DNA of 44,965 nt from Phycisphaerae bacterium (GCA_030615025.1 JAUXAB010000025.1:1-44965); one strand, 5' to 3'. Counted from the stretch's first letter, positions 15,736 to 24,805 are shown. The notes: a model not told the origin generated them from the sequence alone. Numbers and translations: made by a program.

Positions 15736-17191
15736 GCAGGTTCTCAGTTAGTATTCCTGCTGAGCAGTACTCATCAATCAATCGGCCGAATAGCATCATA
15801 CGCTGGCCGGCAGACTCCAATGAGCTGTTGATGGATATTTTAGCCTCAATATTCAAAGGTAGAGCGAGCCGATGCTTGCCAATCGGTATCCTCACAGTAA
15901 CGGTCTCCTGCTGGTCCTTTTCAGTACCATCTTTTCGCCAGACAAAATCGCGGCTGCTGCCGTCACTGATAGTTACCGTCAGAGAGAGTTCGAGAAAATC
16001 CATCTTTTGGGCCACAGTTGAGATTGCTTGCCACCAGTCCTTGAACGATGTGACTTTGCGAATACCTAATTGGGCATCCTCGAAGATGCCTATATACATC
16101 CTGCCCTCGTGTGATATTGCCATATTAGACTTTAGCCGAGTAATAATCTTTTGCAACTGGCCAATACCGATGAGCCGAAAGAGTAATACTAAAAGTAGAA
16201 GCACACAGAAAAATATAGCGACGGTGCCGGCATCGCGAGTAATCATCATAAACATCCCCAGTCCAGTAGCTATTGCTGTCAGAACATACATAATGATCAC
16301 TACATGGCGCTGGTTCAGCCCCATATCAAGCAATTTGTGATGCACATGACCGTAGTCTGAGTGCAGTATTCTCCGCCGGTTAAGGTATCGACGAAGTACC
16401 GTAAAGAACGTATCAAATATTGGAAGGCCGAGGGCAAGAGCCAGCAGAGCAAGTCCTACAAATGTTTTGGTCTTCGCCACACACATCACACTGGCAGAGC
16501 CCAGGACAAAGCCTAAGAACATGCTGCCGCAGTCACCCATAAAAATCTTGGCAGGGTTAAAGTTAAAGAACAGGAATCCCGATAAGCTGCCGAGCAGAGC
16601 GAGCATAATGACCACCATCAATGGCTGGCCACTGTTAAACGCAAAAATAGCAATAACCGCACAGGCTATTGCCGAAATACCGGCGGCAAGACCATCGAGA
16701 CCATCTATAAAGTTAACACCGACCGTGATACCGATGATCCAAAGGATAGTTAAAGGCCAGGCCACCAAACCGAAATCCAGTTCGAACCAAGTAGCTATTG
16801 ATATTGAATCGATGCGTGAGCCGGATGCACAAATAACCAACGATGCAATGATTAGTGTCAGGAACTTAATCTTGCCTGAAAAAGCATGGATATCATCAAT
16901 CAGGCCGATGAGGAATACAAACGCAGCAGCGCTAAGTAGAGCAGTGACCTTGAGCTGAATGTCACGAAACTTGTCGCCGATGGTATTGTCCAGAAATAAT
17001 ACGAATATAACTAAAGTCATCATAGAAATAAAAATTGCGATACCGCCAACACGAGGGATGGGTTTAAAATGGACTTTGCGTGCATCCGGGACGTCAACTA
17101 TGCCAATACGCCTGGCAATAAAAATTATTAGAGGTGTGATTATCGCCGCCAGTATGGTAGAACCAAGATATACAAATAAGTAAGTTTTCAT
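15722..17191 (-). CDS. WecA-type undecaprenyl-phosphate sugar-1-phosphate transferase with C-terminal extension
   Basis: A 489-residue MraY/WecA-family enzyme that should start the repeat unit by moving a HexNAc-1-phosphate to undecaprenyl phosphate. Motifs: the DD pair at 99-100, NFIDGLDG at 160-167, MGDCGS at 218-223, and the cytosolic His motif HVHHK at 282-286, which is typical of WecA rather than MraY. The catalytic unit ends near residue 345. Residues 350-489 form a soluble extension (EGRMYIGIFEDAQLG, then a DFVWRK segment) that standard WecA proteins (about 360 residues) lack. I do not recognise it; a regulatory or partner-binding role is possible. Confidence 0.9.
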   Translation of the reverse strand: MKTYLFVYLGSTILAAIITPLIIFIARRIGIVDVPDARKVHFKPIPRVGGIAIFISMMTLVIFVLFLDNTIGDKFRDIQLKVTALLSAAAFVFLIGLIDDIHAFSGKIKFLTLIIASLVICASGSRIDSISIATWFELDFGLVAWPLTILWIIGITVGVNFIDGLDGLAAGISAIACAVIAIFAFNSGQPLMVVIMLALLGSLSGFLFFNFNPAKIFMGDCGSMFLGFVLGSASVMCVAKTKTFVGLALLALALGLPIFDTFFTVLRRYLNRRRILHSDYGHVHHKLLDMGLNQRHVVIIMYVLTAIATGLGMFMMITRDAGTVAIFFCVLLLLVLLFRLIGIGQLQKIITRLKSNMAISHEGRMYIGIFEDAQLGIRKVTSFKDWWQAISTVAQKMDFLELSLTVTISDGSSRDFVWRKDGTEKDQQETVTVRIPIGKHRLALPLNIEAKISINSSLESAGQRMMLFGRLIDEYCSAGILTENLLSNC

Positions 17192-17205
17192 GGAGATCAG
17201 TTCTA

Positions 17206-17340
17206 AATCTTAGGTGTTAGGTTTTAGGTGTTCAAAAATAATCAAATTCGCGCAGACTTCGTCCCCGTCGGCGTGCCGACAAGGATTATAGCTATAGCTC
17301 TTAGCTGTCAGCTATTGGTTGTTAGTTATCGGTTATTATT
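17206..17340. repeat. Degenerate TTAGC-type spacer repeat, copy 2
   Basis: The 158-base spacer carries TTAGGTGTTAGGTTTTAGG, then a GTCGGC-GT-GCCGAC palindrome at 17267-17280, then short words such as TATAGCTATAGC, CTTAGCTGTCAGC and TTGGTTGTTAG. Its style resembles 15656-15735. No gene is present. Confidence 0.38.
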
Positions 17341-17349
17341 TCATGAACT

Positions 17350-19887
17350 CTAAGGCGTTGAGCCTTCTTGATTCAACATCTTCGGATGGACCGAAAGGTC
17401 CGCTATAAGCTTTTCAGCGGCTTTAAAGTGAGGACGAAGCCTCAGGCATATTCTTGCCTCACGCATCGCTTCTGGTATTCTTTCCATCTCGGCAAGCAGC
17501 TTTGCCAATGTAAACCGCCAGTTGACCTGGCCGTAGTCAAGTGCCAGAGCACGACGGTAATATTCTATTGCTGACTTGTTATCCTGCTGTTTTCTATAGA
17601 TATTTGCTAAGGATATAAATGCCGAGGCGGGGGCATCGGGTTGCGAGCACCTTTCCTTGAGCAGGTTCACCACTTTTATTCGAATATCTTCGACAAGCTC
17701 GTTATGTTCGTCCATATCTGCAAGGATGTTGGCGACATAACTTAGTCTGCCGGTGTTATCACCAGCAAGAGCTACAGCCATATCGGGTTGGTCGACCCTG
17801 ATATATATATCAACAATACCCTTAAAGAGCTTGCCGTCGAGTTGGATAGCTTTTTTGAGCTTCTCAAAGGACTGTTCGATTTTGCCTTCTTCAATATCCA
17901 GACAACCAGCCGCAAGACAGGCTATTGGGTCACAGGGTGCAAGACGAAAACCTTTTCTTATCCTTTCTGCCCCACCCGCCTCGTCGTCCAGAATAAGCTT
18001 TTCGATTTGACCAAGAGTGCAGTAGGTAGCTCCGAAGGTTGGGCAATACGTGCGTGCTTTGTGGAACTCGTCAGCGATATCACGAACGGACGATATTGAA
18101 TCCTCAGGAAGGACTCCGGTATTAGGGTCTGTCGTACGACTTATTTCATGCCAGCGGTAAACGTTGAGCCAGTACCGGTATTCTATATTTTCCGGCTGAT
18201 AGTCCGATGCCGAAGCAGCGGAGGAAATTAAATCTGCAAACTCGACATCCGTTCCCTGCCACTTTTTATTTATAAGGCCTTTTTCTATGGTTAAAACCTT
18301 TGCCCAATAGTGCTCGGCAATACGTGCATTATTGGCACCGATAAGGGACCATGCTGCAATTCCGGATATGATAATAAGGGCACCTGAACGTAATACCTTA
18401 GAGCAGGATGGTGTAACTGTTTGTGTAGTGAAGTTTTGCCTTCCTCCCTGCCGAGCTAAAGTCACCAAGAAAGCACAGAATATGGCAGATAAAAAAGCAT
18501 TCGCTGGAACGTGTTGGCCGAAATCACTTAAGCTGTGGATAAGTATTGCCAGAAGGCCGAAACCAAGCCCGTATGCCGCCGAACAAATGGGAAATTTATC
18601 ATTACGAATATTTCTCGCATAATTTGACCAGATAATTATTCCAAAGATTATCAGTGAGACCAAACCGAGCAGACCGGTTTCCTCTGCCGTCTGGGCATAT
18701 TCATTTTCTGCATGTGTGAATAATGCAGTGGTGTTTATGTTTTGGAACATCGGATAGACTACCGAATGTGTCCCCAGACCTGCTCCCAGAATGGGGAAAT
18801 GTCTATAAGAAGCTGTAAGGTCCTTGAGGATCTGCCAGCGAACCTTGTAGTTGTCCAAGACTGATAGTGTTGCAAGCCGGTCGTAGACGGCATCGAAGCC
18901 TATGTATAGAATGCAGGTAAATGCTGCAAGAGCCATCACAACCATTATCCAGCCATAGCCCTTGAGAGACTGCCGCCGGGTAAGGAGCAGTGTGGTAAAG
19001 GCCGCGGCGATGAACATACTGACCATGCCGCTTCGAGTCAGAGAGACAAAGACGGTTGCTGCACCAAGACTTATTACCGCAATGAGCAGCCACAATCGTT
19101 TTGCCAAAGGTGAGCTCAGGTAATTAGAGACAACAGGCAGCGTTATTTTCCTGCCAATAAAATCCTCATGCAGTTTTACGCAAAGGTACCCAAGGGCCGC
19201 ACCAATTGACAAGTTCATGAACTGACCGTAGTGGCTGTGGTTGGTGAACGGCCCTGAATAGGCTTTATGAGGGGTGGGTACAACCCAGTAGACTTTGCCG
19301 TTTCCGAAAAGGTCCTGTATCAAGGCAAACAGGGCGATGATACCGCCGATTAGTGCTATAGCCATCAGGAGGCGTTTTATTTGGTCTGGTCGACGGAAGA
19401 CGTTAAGAACAACTACAAACACTGCTGCAACTGCCAGTACCAGTCGCAGGTCATGCTTTGTTGCATTTGGATAGAAGCTAAGGGTCATTGATTTAAGTGC
19501 CGGCGTGCCGGATTCAACGTTGGGCAAATCACCTAAGAGTTCCATTTTTAGCGCCGCTGTGTTCGGCGAAATGATGCTTAGCAGATCCGCAGGTAATGAA
19601 ATAAGCTGGAGTGCCGCTATAAGTAAAAATGCCCCTATCGGCACGTATGCCCAGGTCCAGATTAGTCTCTGTTCGCAATGGTATACGAGCTTGAGCAAGA
19701 AGCAAATGACAATGGCACCTGATAAGGCGATAACAACCTCTTTGCTCCAGGCCGCCCTTGCTCCTAAGGCAAGAGGCATAAAGATCAAAAGAACTATGAG
19801 TAGCTTTTCGATTATGGTATCGAATCTACTTAAGGGGACTCCGATCGGATCGAGATAGTCGGAAGTTGTTTGGTAGTCTCCTGTCAC
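17350..19887 (-). CDS. O-antigen ligase-like membrane protein fused to TPR repeats
   Basis: An 845-residue protein in two parts. Residues 30-510 hold about twelve helices with the Wzy_C core: TNHSHYGQFMNL, SLTRSGMVSMFI, VRWQILKDL, ILGAGLGTHS and HAENEYAQTAEETGLLGL. Residues 560-845 are soluble and largely TPR: AIEYYRRALALDYGQVNWRF is one repeat, followed by another ending LRLRPHFKAAEKLI. Planctomycetes and some other phyla have such ligase-TPR fusions near exopolysaccharide genes; the TPR may bind acceptor or other export parts. The locus has a second Wzy/WaaL-type gene (12449), so roles may be split between polymerase and ligase. GTG start preceded by GGGAG at 5-6 bases. Confidence 0.86.
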   Translation of the reverse strand: MTGDYQTTSDYLDPIGVPLSRFDTIIEKLLIVLLIFMPLALGARAAWSKEVVIALSGAIVICFLLKLVYHCEQRLIWTWAYVPIGAFLLIAALQLISLPADLLSIISPNTAALKMELLGDLPNVESGTPALKSMTLSFYPNATKHDLRLVLAVAAVFVVVLNVFRRPDQIKRLLMAIALIGGIIALFALIQDLFGNGKVYWVVPTPHKAYSGPFTNHSHYGQFMNLSIGAALGYLCVKLHEDFIGRKITLPVVSNYLSSPLAKRLWLLIAVISLGAATVFVSLTRSGMVSMFIAAAFTTLLLTRRQSLKGYGWIMVVMALAAFTCILYIGFDAVYDRLATLSVLDNYKVRWQILKDLTASYRHFPILGAGLGTHSVVYPMFQNINTTALFTHAENEYAQTAEETGLLGLVSLIIFGIIIWSNYARNIRNDKFPICSAAYGLGFGLLAILIHSLSDFGQHVPANAFLSAIFCAFLVTLARQGGRQNFTTQTVTPSCSKVLRSGALIIISGIAAWSLIGANNARIAEHYWAKVLTIEKGLINKKWQGTDVEFADLISSAASASDYQPENIEYRYWLNVYRWHEISRTTDPNTGVLPEDSISSVRDIADEFHKARTYCPTFGATYCTLGQIEKLILDDEAGGAERIRKGFRLAPCDPIACLAAGCLDIEEGKIEQSFEKLKKAIQLDGKLFKGIVDIYIRVDQPDMAVALAGDNTGRLSYVANILADMDEHNELVEDIRIKVVNLLKERCSQPDAPASAFISLANIYRKQQDNKSAIEYYRRALALDYGQVNWRFTLAKLLAEMERIPEAMREARICLRLRPHFKAAEKLIADLSVHPKMLNQEGSTP

Positions 19888-19916
19888 TATATCTCCCTGT
19901 ACTTATAAGGTGAAAT

Positions 19917-20726
19917 TCAGACATTGTTAGTTGGGATTATATCTCGGCCTTTTAATACCCTCGATGGATTTTCGATACAAACCACACGAGCAATTGCCCG
20001 GCTTAGTTTGATACTGATACGTTCGAAGGCAGTTTTCATACAAGGCCTGCGACTATTTAAGTCATGGGAATCTGTCGCCACGAGGACGGCCAGCCCCGAG
20101 CTTAGAAAGTGCCATGCGGTCTCTCGGGCCATAGAGCCGAATTCACCAAGCAAGCTGGAGGTTGTTACCTGCAGGTGAGTCGAGTGCTTAAGCCATTTGC
20201 GTAAGATTTTAGGTTGTTTTGCAAGAATATAGTGCCGTTCGGGATGAGATATAATAGTCTGAATGCCCAGAGAGGAGAGTTCGATAAGCAATGGTTCGAT
20301 ATCTATAAAGTTTTGGTGTGGAAGTTCCAGAAGGATATACTTACCGCCATCGGCAAGGGTGAGTATTTTATCAGCCTCAAGCAGTTGACAGATCCTTTCG
20401 TCCACCCGGATGTCTCCGCCGGGCATTACGGTAAGAGGAATACCGTTACTTTTCAATTCTTCATTAAGGACGGAGACCGCCTCTCTGATTTGTACGGCTT
20501 CGTTGCAACTGTTGAACCGGCCCAGTTGATGAGGTGTCGCTATGACGGTGGTTATCTCATCGTCAACCAGAGCCAGGCACAAGGCAAGCGCATCAGGCAT
20601 TGTGGCTGGGCCGTCATCAACAGCAGGCAGGCAGTGACAGTGGATATCGACATACTGGTGCTTGCTGAACGTCTCAGAGCCATTCTTTTTACTTCCCTCC
20701 GCATTGTTATTGACAGACGGTATCAT
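19917..20726 (-). CDS. CpsB/CapC-type tyrosine-protein phosphatase (PHP domain)
   Basis: A 269-residue PHP-fold metal-dependent phosphatase. The metal sites are visible: DIHCHCLPAVDDGP (His29, His31), TTVIATPHQLG, TIISHPERHYILA and VLVATDSHD. In Gram-positive and other systems CpsB-type enzymes dephosphorylate the tyrosine tail of the cognate BY-kinase. That fits here, as the kinase gene lies just upstream and has a tyrosine-rich tail. Most Gram-negative Wzc systems use a low-molecular-weight phosphatase instead. The ATG at 20726 has no clear ribosome site. Confidence 0.9.
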   Translation of the reverse strand: MIPSVNNNAEGSKKNGSETFSKHQYVDIHCHCLPAVDDGPATMPDALALCLALVDDEITTVIATPHQLGRFNSCNEAVQIREAVSVLNEELKSNGIPLTVMPGGDIRVDERICQLLEADKILTLADGGKYILLELPHQNFIDIEPLLIELSSLGIQTIISHPERHYILAKQPKILRKWLKHSTHLQVTTSSLLGEFGSMARETAWHFLSSGLAVLVATDSHDLNSRRPCMKTAFERISIKLSRAIARVVCIENPSRVLKGRDIIPTNNV

Positions 20727-20756
20727 AGTTTGACGTAATTATATTATTATTCTTGC

Positions 20757-20825
20757 TTAGTTACAAGAAACGTTATCAACAGTAAGACTTTCCATAACCG
20801 GTTCAGGCGTAGGCGTTTTACTCAT
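20757..20825 (-). CDS. Possible 22-residue ORF between kinase and phosphatase
   Basis: An ATG one base after the kinase stop codon opens a 22-codon frame ending in TAA at 20757. The peptide starts MSKTPTPEPVMESL and ends DNVSCN; it has no membrane segment. AAGGAAAAG inside the end of the kinase gene lies about 10 bases upstream and could act as ribosome site. This could be a real small protein or a chance frame in a 100-base gap. Only conservation or ribosome profiling can tell. Confidence 0.28.
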   Translation of the reverse strand: MSKTPTPEPVMESLTVDNVSCN

Positions 20826-20826
20826 A

Positions 20827-23061
20827 TTACTTTTTCTTTTCCTTAGGGCCGTAGCCGTAGTATCCGTAACTGGTGTAGTAACCGTAGCGGCTGTGCTTCC
20901 GTGAAACATCATTTACAACTACACCGAATATATGCGCACCGACACTTAGCAGGTCGTCCCGGGCCTGTTGGCTAAGCCTTCTCGTGGATTTCTCTGCCCT
21001 GAGAACCAGCAGCGTTATATTGCAGATTGCCGCAAGGATCTGGCTATCAGCGACCGGCCTAACGGGCGGCGAATCTACGATGACACGGTCGTATCGTTCA
21101 GAAAGCTTCTTCAATGTTTCGATAAAGGCATCGCTGTTGAGTATTTCGCATGGATTAGGCACTTCCGGCCCACAGGGCAAGAGGTCAAGCCCCTTGACCG
21201 GACCAGCCTGGATCGCTTCATCCATAGTAATGTTTCCTGCAAGTACGCTGGATAGTCCCTTTTCGTTGTCAATTTCGAAAATATTATGCTGCATGGGTTT
21301 TCGGAAATCGGCGTCAAGGATAAGTGTTCTTTGCCCGGCCTGTGCCATTGTAATGGCCAGGTTGCTGACGAGACTGGTCTTGCCATCACCTGAAGCGGGC
21401 GAGGTGACAAGGATGGTCTTTGCTTGGCCTTTGGGTACGCCGAAAAACACAGTGGTACGTATCGTTCGATAGGCTTCAGCGGCGATAGACTTCGACTCGA
21501 GGTGTACTTTCTGCCCCCGCTCTACAGCGCTCTGCCTTCTTGGCATCCTCGGCACCGTACCAAGAACCGGGACGCCGAGAACAGCTGATATCTCGTCAGC
21601 AGACCGCAGCCGATAGTCCAGCCATTCGCGAAGAAAAGCGAAGCCCCCGCCGAACATAAGTCCCAAAACGAGGGCTATCCCCATAACCCTGGCCTTCTGC
21701 GGCTTTGAGGGTTTATCCTCCGGGCGGGCGACTTCCAATATGCTGATATTGAGTGCCCCAGCTTCTTCTGTAACACTGATTTCCTTGATGCGGTCATCAA
21801 GTATGTCACAAAGTTTTTCGGTCCGTTTTAAATTTGACTCAAGCATATAATACTCAGTAGCCTTAACACTAAGATCCAGAGCAGCTTGCTGTTGGGCATC
21901 AAAAGAGGTCTGCAACTCAGCTTCTCTTTGCTTTGCCATTGTCCATTTCAGTCGCATCACCTCCAGGTAAGCCTCGGCAAAAGTTTTCGCCTCCTCGTTA
22001 AGCTGATGCTCAATCTCATCGATCTTGCCAAGGAGCGCCTGAGTGGACGGATGATCTTCGGTACAATGATATCTTACATTTCTTAACTCGACTTTCATGT
22101 CTCTTAGGGTGGTTCGTAATTGAGTTTCAACATCGGTGACAAATACACGGACACCTGCGGTGGGCTGAGCCATTGCGAATTGCTTGATTTTCTCTGACTC
22201 ATCTGCCATGCTCAGAATCGCTTCATAATCTGCTTTTGCATTGATAGTTTCTAATTGTGCCTCAGTTAGCGCAGAAGATAACCTGTTCAGCCGTTTAAAG
22301 ACGATATGCGCATCACTTTTCTCAAGAGAAACTACCCCGTTTTCCCGGGTAAATTCCAACAACTGTGCGAAGCTATTGGATAATTCCTTGTCGCGTTGGA
22401 TTTTCTCCTTCTGAAGGATTTTTAGAACTTGAAGGGCAGTACTGCGTGTGGTGGTGGTGTGATATTCGACGTAGGAGTCTACTACAGCGTTAACAATCTT
22501 CGCCGCATCCAGCGGATATGGGGAATCAAACGATACTGTAATAATATCATCTTTTTTGCCGATAGTGACATCTAATTCCTTTTTGAGATAAATAACCAGG
22601 TTGTCTATGATGACATTATCTTTTTTGCCGACAGGGATACCCAATTTGTCCTTAATATAATCAAATAAGTTGTCCACTCTGCCGGATGTTACTAATGGTT
22701 TTTCGGTGAATGTTCTGAACCGCCTTATTTGAGCATCATTAACTACCTTGGCAATAATAGGAGTGGATTTTATCAGTTCACTCTGAGTATAAAGATAATT
22801 CTTGGACTGAGTCATGATTCCTTCGTACTCAGATATGATTTTAGGGCCACTTTGTTCAACATACAGTCTTGACGTGCTTGTATAGATTGGTGTGGCCTTC
22901 AAGAGATAAAGGAATGCTACAACCAAAAACGATATGACAGTAAGCAGGATAATCCACCGGTGGCGCAGAACTACCTGTAAGAGGCTCTCTCGTGGTAGGT
23001 CATTGCCCTGTGGAAGTGTCAAGTTTAAACCTCCGCTTTCAACTGTGTTGTTATTATTCAT
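20827..23061 (-). CDS. Polysaccharide co-polymerase / tyrosine autokinase (Wzc-like BY-kinase)
   Basis: A 744-residue bacterial tyrosine kinase controlling chain length and export. Residues 20-60 hold the first Wzz helix (HRWIILLTVISFLVVAFLYLL), followed by a periplasmic coiled-coil region to about 440 and a second helix near MGIALVLGLMFGGGFAF. The cytosolic kinase has Walker A SPASGDGKTS (about 554), Walker A' LILDADFRKP (about 580) and Walker B VIVDSPP (about 660). The tail has a cluster of seven tyrosines (SRYGYYTSYGYYGYG, about 725-738), the usual autophosphorylation sites. I start at the ATG at 23061, after AAGAGAGAA; an upstream ATG at 23118 would overlap the export gene by 32 bases. 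Confidence 0.92.
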   Translation of the reverse strand: MNNNNTVESGGLNLTLPQGNDLPRESLLQVVLRHRWIILLTVISFLVVAFLYLLKATPIYTSTSRLYVEQSGPKIISEYEGIMTQSKNYLYTQSELIKSTPIIAKVVNDAQIRRFRTFTEKPLVTSGRVDNLFDYIKDKLGIPVGKKDNVIIDNLVIYLKKELDVTIGKKDDIITVSFDSPYPLDAAKIVNAVVDSYVEYHTTTTRSTALQVLKILQKEKIQRDKELSNSFAQLLEFTRENGVVSLEKSDAHIVFKRLNRLSSALTEAQLETINAKADYEAILSMADESEKIKQFAMAQPTAGVRVFVTDVETQLRTTLRDMKVELRNVRYHCTEDHPSTQALLGKIDEIEHQLNEEAKTFAEAYLEVMRLKWTMAKQREAELQTSFDAQQQAALDLSVKATEYYMLESNLKRTEKLCDILDDRIKEISVTEEAGALNISILEVARPEDKPSKPQKARVMGIALVLGLMFGGGFAFLREWLDYRLRSADEISAVLGVPVLGTVPRMPRRQSAVERGQKVHLESKSIAAEAYRTIRTTVFFGVPKGQAKTILVTSPASGDGKTSLVSNLAITMAQAGQRTLILDADFRKPMQHNIFEIDNEKGLSSVLAGNITMDEAIQAGPVKGLDLLPCGPEVPNPCEILNSDAFIETLKKLSERYDRVIVDSPPVRPVADSQILAAICNITLLVLRAEKSTRRLSQQARDDLLSVGAHIFGVVVNDVSRKHSRYGYYTSYGYYGYGPKEKKK

Positions 23062-23086
23062 ATTTTCTCTCTTACACAGAATCCTG

Positions 23087-24592
23087 TTACCTTGATCTGA
23101 ATACCTCGTCAATGTCATAGCCGACTCTGATGTAGAACATTTCTTTAAGTATTATTCTGGCACGTGTAGCTGCTGTCATCTCTACGGATATGACATCTCC
23201 CGGCTTTATCTTGATTTTAGATGCCTTAGCTAAAGATTTCCTGTTGAGTCCGAAGGTAGCGAATACAATCTCGCCATTTGCGTCCTGCCGATAGATCGTC
23301 ACATAGCGTGGGTCCAAAACGAGATCGGGTCCGCCGGCAAACGCCAATGCATGCATTAAATTATATTGAATATCCGGAGGATAGTCAAAAGTGCCAGGAC
23401 TTTCAACAGGCCCCAGGACAGTGAAAACTGCAGGGTCGAACCTTTCAACTTCAATTATGTCGCCATCGCGGAGGGCAACGTCGGCAAATGGAATATTTAG
23501 CCCTTTAACAGGCAAGATTATTGTTTCAGAATTAGCAGGATCTACTGTGGAGCCTTTAGTCGGCCCAATGTCGGGGACATTTGGTTCATATTCGGCAATA
23601 TTGTTTGACTCTTTTTCTTCGTTGTCGTTTGAATAATTGTCATCAGGTCTCACATTAGAAATTTGCTCCATCTTTTTCGCCAGTTGCACAAGTACCTGCT
23701 CGATATCACTGCTTTGAGTATCCTGATGGAACTCAGCGAGACTTTTAACAAAAGCCGCTCGATCTTTCTCACTCGCTATATCTACCTTTGCAAAGTACAG
23801 AACTTTCTTCCCCCTGCTTACGGTCAAACGTCCTTTCGTATTTGGAAAGTCGTTCTGTTGAAAAACCATGTCTAATTCTTCCTTCTCTACATCAACCGGA
23901 CGAGCAGGGGCGGTTAGCTCGGTACTGCCTGTGGTTTCAGGTAGTTCATCCTCGCCGGAACGGTCAGCATGCTGAATAATGATTAAACTTGCTCCGTCTT
24001 CTACAATTCCCCCTGCCCTCATCAACGCGGCAACGAGTGACATCTCATCACTGCGGAGTCGGAAGAGGCCCGGTTTTACCACTGCGCCAACAACCGTTAC
24101 GTTTTTGAATTGGTATTCCTTTACTTTGCAGACCACCGAGGGGAGATTTGCAACGTACTTAGGATAATAGGCGTTTACAACCGATATTTCTATGTCGGTA
24201 AGTTTCTTGCCGGCAACGGGCATTTTGCCGACAATCGGCAAGGTGATGGTTCCGGCATCGCTTACCCGAAACAAATACGGTTCAACATCGTCATGGCCAG
24301 ATACCGGTTTAAACCATGTGGATAAATCAGGAGAAATAACCCGTAAGACAGCGGGCATCTGCAATTCCAATATGTCGCCGGGAACTACCTGGTAATAACC
24401 GGTATGAATTTTTGCTCTGAGCAAACTATCGACATCAACTTCCGGTATAATTGGCCCAGCTCTCTCGAATCTTTGTATTTGCTCATCAGATGATAAAGCC
24501 GGATGACATCCCATCACACATAGCAAACAGAATACAAAGGTGTATGCAAAGACAATTTTCCAATATCGGACGCTTTTGCATAACTTTTTCAC
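23087..24592 (-). CDS. Polysaccharide export lipoprotein with SLBB domains (Wza-like)
   Basis: A 501-residue outer-membrane export protein. The signal peptide ends LLCVMGC, with acylated Cys29. The poly-export domain follows (GDILELQMPAVLRV ... GTITLPIVGKMPVAGKKLTDIE). The first SLBB domain starts near VTVVGAVVKPGLFRL, and a later one near FTVLGPVESPGTFDY, with GDVISVEM. Residues of about 210-345 between them are a long acidic insertion (ELPETTGSTE ... NDNEEKESN), absent from E. coli Wza. The start is a GTG at 24592 with GGGAGG 6 bases upstream. The kinase begins 25 bases downstream, which fits the Wza/Wzc partnership. Confidence 0.9.
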   Translation of the reverse strand: MKKLCKSVRYWKIVFAYTFVFCLLCVMGCHPALSSDEQIQRFERAGPIIPEVDVDSLLRAKIHTGYYQVVPGDILELQMPAVLRVISPDLSTWFKPVSGHDDVEPYLFRVSDAGTITLPIVGKMPVAGKKLTDIEISVVNAYYPKYVANLPSVVCKVKEYQFKNVTVVGAVVKPGLFRLRSDEMSLVAALMRAGGIVEDGASLIIIQHADRSGEDELPETTGSTELTAPARPVDVEKEELDMVFQQNDFPNTKGRLTVSRGKKVLYFAKVDIASEKDRAAFVKSLAEFHQDTQSSDIEQVLVQLAKKMEQISNVRPDDNYSNDNEEKESNNIAEYEPNVPDIGPTKGSTVDPANSETIILPVKGLNIPFADVALRDGDIIEVERFDPAVFTVLGPVESPGTFDYPPDIQYNLMHALAFAGGPDLVLDPRYVTIYRQDANGEIVFATFGLNRKSLAKASKIKIKPGDVISVEMTAATRARIILKEMFYIRVGYDIDEVFRSR

Positions 24593-24643
24593 CAGATGCC
24601 TCCCAAATTACCGTTCCAACCGTTGTTACGCACCAAAATTAAT

Positions 24644-24756
24644 CTACAGAGGATAACTCTCTGCAGCCGTTGTTTTGTTATATTTTTCTCCCTGAGGGTT
24701 GTTTTGTGAGCGTCCTTAATCCTTGGGGGCAAATCAAAGACTTGCCGCACCCCCAA
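24644..24756 (-). promoter_or_regulatory. Two-hairpin leader of the export gene (unassigned)
   Basis: Downstream of the predicted promoter are two stems. The first pairs TTGGGGG (24723-24729) with CCCCCAA (24750-24756), with an inner CAAATC/GACTTG stem. The second pairs 24644-24651 with 24659-24666 over 8 bp, one of them G-U in the RNA. Neither is followed by a T-run. I found no match to a known riboswitch. Confidence 0.35.
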
Positions 24757-24776
24757 ACACAAAACAATCAGTAATA

Positions 24777-24805
24777 AATATATCATTTTTGGTGGGATTT
24801 TGCAA
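24777..24805 (-). promoter_or_regulatory. Candidate sigma-70 promoter of the exopolysaccharide operon
   Basis: On the minus strand TTGCAA (24805-24800), a 17-base spacer and TATATT (24782-24777). The predicted start near 24770 gives a leader of about 178 bases before the GTG at 24592. Confidence 0.45.

Noticed and set aside
24589..24786. 65-codon minus-strand frame ending in a GTGA overlap with the export gene
   Set aside because: Its ATG lies upstream of the -10 element of the best promoter, so that transcript would not contain it; no ribosome site and no domain.
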